From an uncultured Butyricicoccus sp. (lineage in GTDB: Bacteria; Bacillota; Clostridia; Oscillospirales; Butyricicoccaceae), in contig NZ_CALWJM010000036.1 of assembly GCF_944381005.1 (NCBI RefSeq), forward strand, positions 1 to 64,000: a DNA stretch of 64,000 bases, given 5' to 3'. A program made the translations under genes and the position numbers. This document shows positions 19,029 through 26,063 of this stretch, piece by piece. The notes beneath the pieces were generated by a model. It was not told the DNA's origin, ran no database searches, and saw only the letters and a program-made list of their open reading frames with translations. The first letter of the stretch is position 1. Each line of letters opens with the position of its first letter.

Positions 19029-19983
19029 AATGGGGCTCTACCAGTCTCCAAAACTCATGCTCCCAAAGTGCTTGTATGGTTTTGTGCTGCTGGGTATTGA
19101 GCTGTTTGGCTCGTGTAATTTTATTCGTCTCGCGCCAGATATCATCCCCAATAATCAAATAATCGGTCTGCCGTACCGTACTCTTCCGAATCTGTCCGCC
19201 ATGCGCTAAAATATAAGCGGACAATTTTTCTTTATTTCCGCCCGTTAAAACAAAGTTTTTATGCTCAAATAACAAATTCTTTGGTGTCTCGCTAATTTGC
19301 CTTGCAAAATCCGGATGCCCAGATACCTGTGCTGGGCGATATTCTCGCGCATCATAAGTAGTCGCCTGACGCGGTTCATTTTCTTCATCATAAACGATAT
19401 GTATGCGTTGTACTAAGGTTTCTTCTGAAATCGGAATATTGTGTAAGCGATAAAACCGTACATAATCGGACTGTCTGTGCTCAAAAGAAAAACAAGCTTT
19501 TATTTGCGTCGGCATTTGAGATACCGCTTGTTCAAATTGTTCTTTGCTTAACTGTTGCATCTCCCCTGCCAAATATCGTTTAAGTGCTGCCAGATAGACC
19601 GGATTATAGTTTGTCTGCCGCACGTTCCACTTTGCTGCACGCGCTCCCCAAAAGATAGCTTGCTGCTCTATCTCAACTGCATGATACGCCTGATGAATAG
19701 CAGTATCTTGTTGCCTTAATATCGTGCGTAAGCGTTCCATTTCCATGCAATCATTATATTCGGATAAAAAATGTATCAGATGGGGCACAACTTCAGAAAG
19801 CTGATGTGGCACAGCAATCAAGTCATTTTTGAGTTCAAAGTAACAATCTTGTGCAGAAAAGTCTGGCTCTATCCCTGCATATTGAAACAACGCTACAAAC
19901 TGCCGCAAACAATCCGCCAAAACCGAATTGACCAAATGCACACGCGCACACGCTTTCATTCCCAAAGAATTGGTATCTTGCAC
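19027..19983 (-). CDS. BRCT-domain protein of unknown function
   Basis: A 318-residue protein with a GTG start behind GGGGGTGA. The C-terminal 80 residues form a BRCT domain like that of bacterial NAD-dependent DNA ligase: FVLTGGNKEKLSAYILAHGG, then TDYLIIGD and a conserved Trp (FWRLVEP). The first 235 residues are helical and Gln-rich with no catalytic motif recognised. Ligase-type BRCT domains bind DNA ends or phosphoproteins. Stand-alone BRCT proteins occur beside DNA repair or exonuclease functions, but nothing adjacent supports that here. Confidence 0.75.
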   Translation of the reverse strand: MQDTNSLGMKACARVHLVNSVLADCLRQFVALFQYAGIEPDFSAQDCYFELKNDLIAVPHQLSEVVPHLIHFLSEYNDCMEMERLRTILRQQDTAIHQAYHAVEIEQQAIFWGARAAKWNVRQTNYNPVYLAALKRYLAGEMQQLSKEQFEQAVSQMPTQIKACFSFEHRQSDYVRFYRLHNIPISEETLVQRIHIVYDEENEPRQATTYDAREYRPAQVSGHPDFARQISETPKNLLFEHKNFVLTGGNKEKLSAYILAHGGQIRKSTVRQTDYLIIGDDIWRETNKITRAKQLNTQQHKTIQALWEHEFWRLVEPH

Positions 19984-20075
19984 CGAATCACCCCCGATAT
20001 CTTAGATAGTTTTATTATATCATGGTGACTTATAAAACAAAAGCAGCCGTTTCCCGTGCGTATCTATGCGATATC

Positions 20076-20104
20076 TTGTCCCATTGACTGATTTATGATA
20101 CTAT
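20076..20104 (+). promoter_or_regulatory. Promoter of the ABC exporter gene
   Basis: TTGTCC (20076-20081), 17 bp, TACTAT (20099-20104), 40 bases before the ATG. Confidence 0.55.
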
Positions 20105-20143
20105 TATCTGGAACGACACATTTTCAGGAAAGAGAGACATTTT

Positions 20144-21868
20144 ATGCACACATTAAAAAAGTTTATCGGTTATTATCGACCGTATTGGGCGGTGTTCTGG
20201 TTTGATTTGTTCTGTGCAACCATCATCAGTCTAGTTGACCTTGCTTACCCACAAATTCTCCGCACACTGACCCAGACACTTTTTACAAAATCCAGCACGG
20301 TGATTTTAAATGCCTTGCTGCCCATCGCCATCGGGCTTCTTGTCATGTATCTCGTACAAAGCCTTTGCAAATATTACGTTAGCTATCAAGGCCATATGAT
20401 GGGCGCTCGTATGGAACGCGATATGCGTCAACAACTGTTTGACCATTATGAACGCTTATCTTTTTCCTATTATGACCAAAATAATTCCGGTCAAATGATG
20501 AGCAAGCTGGTATCCGACTTATTCGATATTTCTGAATTTGCGCATCACGGGCCAGAGAATCTCTTTATTTCACTGGTAAAGATTATCGGTTCTTTTGCAT
20601 TTCTTTTCTTTATCAACTGGCAGCTTGCCATTCCGCTTGCGATTTTGGTTATCTGTATGTTTGCATTTTCTATGCACCAAAATCGTCGTATGCAGGCAAC
20701 ATTTTTGGACAATCGCCGCAAAATAGGTGATATCAATGCCAGCCTTCAGGATACCTTGGCCGGTATTCGAGTGGTTCAGTCTTTTGCCAATGAAGCAATT
20801 GAACACGACAAATTTAAAGAGCGAAATCATGCTTTTTTGCGCTCGAAAGATGCAAATTACAAGTGCATGGGCAGCTTTATGGGCTGCAACCTATTCTTTC
20901 AAGGTATGATGTATCTGGTAACGCTGGTGTTTGGCGGTTACTTGATTGCCAATGGACAAATGCAGGCGGCCGATTTGGCAATGTATGCGCTGTATATTGG
21001 TATTTTCATCAGCCCGATTCAAATTTTGGTAGAGTTGACCGAAATGATGCAAAAAGGATTATCCGGTTTTCAACGCTTTATTTCTGTCATGGAGACTGTA
21101 CCCGACATTCAAAATACACCCAATGCAAAACCGCTGACCAATGTGCGCGGTGCAGTTCGCTACAACGATGTATCTTTCCATTACAGTGATGATGATACTT
21201 TGGTCTTATCTCATGTATCATTTGATATTGCGGCTGGCAAATCCATTGCACTGGTTGGGCCTTCTGGCAGTGGCAAAACGACTATCTGTTCTTTGCTCCC
21301 TCGTTTCTACGACGTCACCGGCGGTCAGATTACGATTGATGGACAAGATGTACGCGACCTGACATTGGAAAGCCTGCGCAGTCAAATCGGCATTGTGCAA
21401 CAGGATGTTTATTTGTTCTGTGGCACCATTCGCGAAAATATTGCTTACGGAAAGCCCGATGCAACTTTAGAGGAAATCATAGCAGCAGCCCAAAAAGCCA
21501 ACATTCACGATTTTATTCAAACCCTTCCCGATGGGTATGATACCTTTGTAGGCGAACGTGGCACCCGGCTTTCAGGCGGTCAAAAGCAACGTATCTCTAT
21601 CGCGCGTGTTTTCTTAAAAAATCCACCGATTCTAATTTTGGATGAAGCTACAAGTGCATTGGATAACGAAAGTGAACGCTGGATTCAGCAAAGCTTAGAA
21701 GCACTTGCACAAAACCGAACCACGATTACCATTGCGCACCGTCTATCTACCATTCGCAGCGCGGATGAAATTTTAGTCGTCACAGATAATGGTATCACAG
21801 AGCGTGGCACACATGAAGAATTGCTCGCACTGGATGGCGTATATGCGCACTATTATCACATGCAATAA
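20144..21868 (+). CDS. ABC exporter, fused permease-ATPase (half-transporter)
   Basis: A 574-residue half-transporter: six membrane helices (about 15-300) then an ATPase domain (about 330-574). Walker A is GPSGSGKTT, the signature is LSGGQKQR, Walker B is ILILDEATSALD with an intact catalytic Glu, and the switch His is in IAHRLST. All sites are consensus, so a homodimer is likely. Members export lipids, peptides or drugs; the substrate is unknown. Single gene with a strong downstream terminator, divergent from the BRCT gene. Confidence 0.92.
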   Translation: MHTLKKFIGYYRPYWAVFWFDLFCATIISLVDLAYPQILRTLTQTLFTKSSTVILNALLPIAIGLLVMYLVQSLCKYYVSYQGHMMGARMERDMRQQLFDHYERLSFSYYDQNNSGQMMSKLVSDLFDISEFAHHGPENLFISLVKIIGSFAFLFFINWQLAIPLAILVICMFAFSMHQNRRMQATFLDNRRKIGDINASLQDTLAGIRVVQSFANEAIEHDKFKERNHAFLRSKDANYKCMGSFMGCNLFFQGMMYLVTLVFGGYLIANGQMQAADLAMYALYIGIFISPIQILVELTEMMQKGLSGFQRFISVMETVPDIQNTPNAKPLTNVRGAVRYNDVSFHYSDDDTLVLSHVSFDIAAGKSIALVGPSGSGKTTICSLLPRFYDVTGGQITIDGQDVRDLTLESLRSQIGIVQQDVYLFCGTIRENIAYGKPDATLEEIIAAAQKANIHDFIQTLPDGYDTFVGERGTRLSGGQKQRISIARVFLKNPPILILDEATSALDNESERWIQQSLEALAQNRTTITIAHRLSTIRSADEILVVTDNGITERGTHEELLALDGVYAHYYHMQ

Positions 21869-21877
21869 TGCAAAAAT

Positions 21878-21916
21878 AAAATCCCGTCATATCCTGTTTT
21901 GGATATGACGGGATTT
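21878..21916. terminator. Bidirectional terminator between the ABC gene and parB
   Basis: Arms AAATCCCGTCATATCC and complement with a 6-base loop, between two convergent transcription units. Confidence 0.88.
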
Positions 21917-21950
21917 TTAAATCAAGTCATTTTAACCTTCATGTAAATAT

Positions 21951-22943
21951 TTATTTGGGGCGCCGCATTTCTGGATGTTGTTCTAACCATGCTTCCAGTG
22001 CATCTACAATAATCGTGCTGAGGTCTTCATAACAGGATTCATCAAAGTGACCTGCAACATACTTTCTTGCATGGAGCATTGCGGTTCTCATGCTACTGTC
22101 ATAGCTCTGCCGTTTGGTTTTTCGCTTTCCAGTCACCAATTCAATGGCCGCTGTATCTTGCCAACCAGCTTGTTCTAACTCGATAAGCTGCGCTCCCATT
22201 GCCTCTGAAATCATTGCAACATAGGGAAGCAACACGCGCTGATGCTCTGGCTGAAGTGCGGCCAGTTTTTCCCCTGCTCGGATAGATAATTTACCATTAT
22301 CCAAGCAAGGCAACAATTCCGGGACAAGCGAACGCAGTGCCAAATACCGATATACCTGAGAACGGGATGTTTGCACGCCTTTGATATAGGCGGTCAAAGT
22401 ATCCTGTGCACCCAAATCCGAACGCGCTCCTTGATTGGAGTGATTTTCCACGACCAATCCCCAACCATATATCTGGTCTTGAATTGTGGTAGAGCGGCGT
22501 TGAATGTTGGTCAAAGCAAAAATGTCTAATGCTTCGCTGTCCGAACAATTCCGAATCACGCGTGCAGTGATTGTTTGAGCGCCTGCCGCCTTGCTTACTC
22601 GCAATCTTTGCTCACCGGCAATCACTTCAAACCGTTCACCATCCGGTTTTTGCCGCACAATAATCGGCTCAAAACTGCCGCCATATTGTTGGAATGTGGG
22701 GACAGCATTTTGCACTTCTTCTTCCGACCAATGGGAAAAATCAGATTCTCCCTTTAGCGAGAACAAATCAATTTGTTCCAATGGAATCTGGTAAAAATCT
22801 TGGGCTGCTGTTAGTTCTTGGCCTGTTCCACGCACAATTTCCAGAATTTTTTGTTCTCCTTGTCCGTTATCAATGGCCAAGATATCATTATCTAAAATTG
22901 CATCCATCTCATCTTCGTCTAACAAAAATTTCTTTTTTGCCAC
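21951..22943 (-). CDS. parB: ParB-family partition protein
   Basis: A 330-residue protein with a GTG start five bases after parA and a GGGAGGG site inside parA. Residues about 45-150 form the ParB/Srx CTPase domain: IPLEQIDLF, PIIVRQKPDGERFEVIAG, the GEQR box, and the ENHSN-type segment after NIQRR. A helix-turn-helix region follows at about 165-235 (TSRSQVYRYLALRSLVPELL) and a helical dimerisation tail. ParB proteins bind centromere-like parS sites and spread as CTP clamps. The sequence is far from chromosomal Spo0J and typical of plasmid or chromid systems. Likely targets are the 26-bp palindromes just upstream of parA. Confidence 0.88.
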   Translation of the reverse strand: MAKKKFLLDEDEMDAILDNDILAIDNGQGEQKILEIVRGTGQELTAAQDFYQIPLEQIDLFSLKGESDFSHWSEEEVQNAVPTFQQYGGSFEPIIVRQKPDGERFEVIAGEQRLRVSKAAGAQTITARVIRNCSDSEALDIFALTNIQRRSTTIQDQIYGWGLVVENHSNQGARSDLGAQDTLTAYIKGVQTSRSQVYRYLALRSLVPELLPCLDNGKLSIRAGEKLAALQPEHQRVLLPYVAMISEAMGAQLIELEQAGWQDTAAIELVTGKRKTKRQSYDSSMRTAMLHARKYVAGHFDESCYEDLSTIIVDALEAWLEQHPEMRRPK

Positions 22944-22948
22944 CGTGC

Positions 22949-23827
22949 TTATCCCTCCCCAAGGATTTTTAAAATCTCATCTGTCCACGCTGCATAATCT
23001 TGCGCCGCGGTACAAGTGGGTGCATAGGACCAGATATCCTGCTTACTTGCCATTGCTTCAGGAACCGCAACACATTTGCGAATATGAGTGCGAAATACCT
23101 GTGTGTTCATCTTCTTTGCCATACGATTCATAAACTTTTCGTAATGCCGGTGAATCCGGACATTTTCATAGCGAGTAAGCAAAAAGCCTAATATGTCAAT
23201 TTTTCGGTTGAAATCTTTGCGTTCCAACACACGAATGGTATCATAAAGTTCTAAAATTGCTTCTCTGGATGCTTCCTCGGCAAAAGCTGGAATGATGACC
23301 TTTAATTCCGGCCAACAGAGCAGGGATAATGTTGTTAAGTAGCCCAAATCAGGATTAGAGTCCACAATTACATAGTCAAATAGGTCTTTTTGTGCAATGC
23401 GTTTCAGCTCACGTTCCAAACGATGGGTGTCATCTTGTTGTGGATTGGTCACCTGTGCATAACGATTTTTCAATTGTTCCATCAATGCTTTTGGGTCATC
23501 TTTCAAGCGGTGATATTCTTCAAAAGACAATAACGGGGTACCTGTCCACTGATACATCAAATTGGAGGCTGGCGCCAACATACCCACGGGCGTTTGTACC
23601 AGTACTTCTTCCAGTGACTTTTCTCCTTTCAGTACATGATACATACTTGGTTGTTCACTGCCGCGCGGAGTGGATGCCCCACAAATAATATCTAAATTGC
23701 GCTGTGGGTCCATGGAAATCAGAAGCACTCGTTTATGATGGACTTGTGTTAAAATGGAGGCCAAAGCAGCCGCTGATGTGGTCTTTCCAACGCCTCCCTT
23801 TTGCAAGATGAACAACAATACTTCCAT
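22949..23827 (-). CDS. parA: ParA-family partition ATPase
   Basis: A 292-residue deviant-Walker-A ATPase: KGGVGKTTSA (10-19) with the signature Lys, the Walker A' segment LLISMDPQRN, and the Walker B-like YVIVDSNPDLG. ParA binds DNA nonspecifically when ATP-bound and moves ParB-parS complexes. There is no long N-terminal HTH domain, so autoregulation, if any, may depend on ParB or the upstream palindromes. It forms an operon with parB and is divergent from the rep gene. The ATG has an AAGGAG site 11 bases upstream. Confidence 0.92.
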   Translation of the reverse strand: MEVLLFILQKGGVGKTTSAAALASILTQVHHKRVLLISMDPQRNLDIICGASTPRGSEQPSMYHVLKGEKSLEEVLVQTPVGMLAPASNLMYQWTGTPLLSFEEYHRLKDDPKALMEQLKNRYAQVTNPQQDDTHRLERELKRIAQKDLFDYVIVDSNPDLGYLTTLSLLCWPELKVIIPAFAEEASREAILELYDTIRVLERKDFNRKIDILGFLLTRYENVRIHRHYEKFMNRMAKKMNTQVFRTHIRKCVAVPEAMASKQDIWSYAPTCTAAQDYAAWTDEILKILGEG

Positions 23828-23986
23828 TCCGCGCAGTACTCCTTCTCCGATTTGATTCCTTAGATTTTGTTTTCGAATACCATTTTATTTTTTCTCAAAT
23901 GATGAAAATATTCTATCATGATTTCCAAATAATGTCTAGCGCATCCCCAGTCGAAGCCGGGCACATTCGCTCGATTCCGCAGATTT

Positions 23987-24012
23987 ACTTCGTCCCGCAT
24001 CGGGGACGAAGT
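23987..24012 (+). repeat. 26-bp palindrome, copy 1 (candidate parS)
   Basis: 10-bp arms ACTTCGTCCC and GGGACGAAGT, perfectly complementary, around the centre GCATCG. One of four copies in the window sharing a core of GTCCC, GCATCG and GGGAC. Confidence 0.7.
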
Positions 24013-24022
24013 TATCTTTAGA

Positions 24023-24048
24023 ACTTTGTCCCCGATGCGGGACGAGGT
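24023..24048 (-). repeat. 26-bp palindrome, copy 2 (candidate parS)
   Basis: Opposite orientation to copy 1. Read on the minus strand it has left arm ACCTCGTCCC, centre GCATCG and right arm GGGACAAAGT. It is base-for-base identical to copy 3 at 36.4 kb. It starts 36 bases after the start of copy 1. Confidence 0.7.
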
Positions 24049-24140
24049 TGGCATAGCCCTCTAAGTTTCTAATATCACATTTATTTTTATCACTTTTATT
24101 CCCATAATCTGTATTATTTTTTACGGTTTATGCAATTTCA

Positions 24141-24169
24141 TTGACAAAATAATGAAAAAATACTATACT
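24141..24169 (+). promoter_or_regulatory. Promoter of the rep gene
   Basis: TTGACA (24141-24146), 17-bp spacer, TATACT (24164-24169): close to consensus, 35 bases before the TTG start. Confidence 0.8.
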
Positions 24170-24204
24170 AACAACAAAGATTTGCGGTAAAGGAGAGTGT
24201 TTAT

Positions 24205-25290
24205 TTGTCGCGCCCTAAAAACCTAGACGAACAAGACCTCGACCTGATTCGTCTGACCGAAATTGACCATCTACTTGACGACTTTGAAAATCAAGTCGTT
24301 GAAACTGTCAAGCTAGAACCTGAAATTGTATCTATCACCTCTGCTCTACCTGCAAAAGTTTATAAGACAAACGACAAAATCAGCAACAGCCTTCCCAATC
24401 TCATGGGACAAGGGCCACAGGACTTGCGAATCGAAGGCCGCGATAGTCCAGTGGAAATTACAACTCGCGTTACATTGTCTTGGGAAAGTCTGCAAAGCAT
24501 TTCCAAAGATTTGCAAATGCTGACAGAAGACCAACGCTTTTCTTTATTTGACCGCTCTGTATTTGATGCGGTCTGTTCTTTGTTTTACTCCGGAACAATT
24601 TACTTTACCGCTTCCACTGTATTTAAAACAATGACGGGCAAAGGCTCGGACGCAAAAGTAACCGAATCACAAAAAAAAGCTGTATCTGAGAGTATTGAAA
24701 AATGTAGATATTGTAATATAACGGTTGACTTCTCTCAAGAATCAACCTACTACCCCGAACTCAAGCATATCAACGGTGGCCCTGCTGCTTCTGCTTCTTT
24801 TTCAGAAAATCTTTTAAACCTGCGTCGTATGACAATGGTTATCAACGGAAAAACAGTAGAAGGTTGGAAAATCCTATCAAAACCGATGCTATTTGCTTAT
24901 TCTCTCTCCAAAAAACAAATTATGTCGTTCAGCTCTCGTCTTTTAAATAGCCCAGTATCGAAAAAAGAAGATATTATCGTAATTCAAGACTATCTTTTAA
25001 GACGCATACAACAAATGCGTCGGCGGCGACAAAGCACCAAACGTTCTGACCGCACTATTTTGATGGAAACTATCTACAAAGTGGCTAATATTTCCAAGGA
25101 TTTTTCTCTAAAAGTACGGCAAAACAAAAAACGTCGATTGCGCGACTCTATCTCAGAAATTTTAAAATATTGGACAGAGATGGAATTTATTGACGGTTTT
25201 GAATTTTTATCAAACAATCGAGAGATTGAAAAAATCTTAATCATATTATCTGATGAAAAATTAGACCAAGAACCCTTAGACCCGATTTAA
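24205..25290 (+). CDS. Replication initiator (Rep), tandem winged-helix type
   Basis: A 361-residue protein read from TTG behind AAAGGAGAG. The sequence is divergent, but the layout fits iteron-binding initiators of the Rep_3/RepB/TrfA fold. A first winged-helix-like region at about 100-240 includes FSLFDRSVFDAVCSLF and an adjacent FTASTVFKTMTG. A second at about 255-345 includes YLLRRIQQMRRRRQS, a basic stretch, and LRDSISEILKYWTEMEFIDG. Such proteins bind iterons, melt the origin and load helicase. The assignment rests mainly on context: divergent parAB, an iteron array straight after the gene, and a primase-helicase next. A terminator overlaps its stop codon. Confidence 0.75.
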   Translation: MSRPKNLDEQDLDLIRLTEIDHLLDDFENQVVETVKLEPEIVSITSALPAKVYKTNDKISNSLPNLMGQGPQDLRIEGRDSPVEITTRVTLSWESLQSISKDLQMLTEDQRFSLFDRSVFDAVCSLFYSGTIYFTASTVFKTMTGKGSDAKVTESQKKAVSESIEKCRYCNITVDFSQESTYYPELKHINGGPAASASFSENLLNLRRMTMVINGKTVEGWKILSKPMLFAYSLSKKQIMSFSSRLLNSPVSKKEDIIVIQDYLLRRIQQMRRRRQSTKRSDRTILMETIYKVANISKDFSLKVRQNKKRRLRDSISEILKYWTEMEFIDGFEFLSNNREIEKILIILSDEKLDQEPLDPI

Positions 25291-25304
25291 TTGGGTCTTT
25301 TTTA
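25278..25304 (+). terminator. Terminator overlapping the rep stop codon
   Basis: AGACCC and GGGTCT arms with a 9-base loop containing the TAA stop, followed by a T run. Confidence 0.7.
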
Positions 25305-25481
25305 TTTTATAAAAAACTATATATTTTTATATTCTTGTTAAAAAAATCTTCACCGGCAAATAACAAACAAGATTGCTTTCAGAACGTAATAGATTATATA
25401 ACTTTTTATATCAGAAAGTTAGCGATAGCTAACACTTTAGGTGAAAATATTTTTAATGCCCATTTTCTCTTTTCAGCTACC

Positions 25482-25497
25482 CCCATCAAAATTACCC
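25482..25497 (-). repeat. Inverted iteron copy
   Basis: CCCATCAAAATTACCC, the exact complement of the first 16 bases of the direct iterons, placed about 50 bases before the array. Inverted iterons near a rep gene often serve autoregulation or pairing. Confidence 0.7.
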
Positions 25498-25545
25498 GGT
25501 TCCCAAATCAACCCACAAAAAAGGGGAAATACCGTGTTTTAAGCA

Positions 25546-25647
25546 GGGTAATTTTGATGGGTCGCAGGGTAATTTTGATGGGTCAGCAGGGTAATTTTGA
25601 TGGGTCAGCAGGGTAATTTTGATGGGTTAGCAGGGTAAAAGTGATGC
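25546..25647 (+). repeat. Iteron array, block 1 (four perfect units, one degenerate)
   Basis: GGGTAATTTTGATGGGT occurs at 25546, 25567, 25589 and 25611 (start-to-start 21, 22, 22 bases), joined by TC/TCA/TTA plus GCA linkers. A fifth, degenerate unit (GGGTAAAAGTGATG) starts at 25633. The spacing of two helical turns puts bound Rep on one DNA face. Confidence 0.88.
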
Positions 25648-25770
25648 CAAAACAGCAAATCAAAAACGCTATAAAAAATAACAAAAAACAAAATAAATTG
25701 TAAAATAAGTTTATTTATATCTAAATTTTATTCCAAAAAATAGCAAAAATTTTTTATATAAAAAAACATG

Positions 25771-25810
25771 TAAGTCTTTATAAGTCTTTATAAGTCTTTA
25801 TAAGTCCCTA
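25771..25810 (+). repeat. Four tandem 10-mers (possible unwinding element)
   Basis: TAAGTCTTTA is repeated three times without gaps, then TAAGTCCCTA. It directly follows a run of about 120 very AT-rich bases (about 25650-25770). Helically phased tandem 10-mers beside iterons suggest a duplex-unwinding element. Confidence 0.65.
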
Positions 25811-25851
25811 GTGAAAAAATTAAAAGTTGTACCTGTCAACTAAATATCGCC

Positions 25852-25909
25852 GGGTATTTTTGATGTCCGCCGGGTATTTTTGATGGGTTAGCAGGGTAAT
25901 TCTGATGGT
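25852..25909 (+). repeat. Iteron array, block 2 (three units)
   Basis: Units start at 25852 (GGGTATTTTTGATG), 25872 (GGGTATTTTTGATGGGT) and 25894 (GGGTAATTCTGATGG). They are slightly divergent from block 1 and lie on the other side of the AT-rich run. Start-to-start distances are 20 and 22. Confidence 0.75.
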
Positions 25910-26063
25910 ACCTACTGAAATAAATTATAAAAAAAGTATATGGTATTGCATGATATCAATTATTTTTATCCAGATTTACTGCAAAAAAATTATAAATTTC
26001 TGGTATTTGACAGAATTATATTTTACTGGTATGCTTATGCCACACACAGAGAGGGATAAATTT

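Larger units (their letters stand above)
23828..24204. other. Divergent parA/rep intergenic region
   Basis: 377 bases with no gene. They hold two copies of a 26-bp palindrome (23987-24012 and 24023-24048) and the rep promoter at 24141-24169. The arrangement suits a centromere plus divergent control region. Confidence 0.7.
25470..25910. other. Candidate iteron-type replication origin
   Basis: This noncoding block between rep and the primase-helicase gene combines nine iteron-like units (eight direct, one inverted), a very AT-rich run of about 120 bases, and four tandem 10-mers. It matches the plan of theta-replicating iteron origins. No convincing consensus DnaA box was seen. The 25291-26063 gap holds nothing else apart from the primase-helicase leader. 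Confidence 0.78.

Noticed and set aside
25546..25909. Direct repeats that might look like a CRISPR array
   Set aside because: Linkers between units are only 4-5 bases and nearly identical, so there are no spacers. No cas genes are present.
25905..26063. A longer N terminus for the primase-helicase
   Set aside because: The extra 53 codons lack a ribosome-binding site, overlap the last iteron, and precede a good site and ATG at 26064.
25291..26063. DnaA-type chromosomal oriC
   Set aside because: No TTATCCACA-like boxes were found and dnaA/dnaN are absent. The iteron plan explains the region better.
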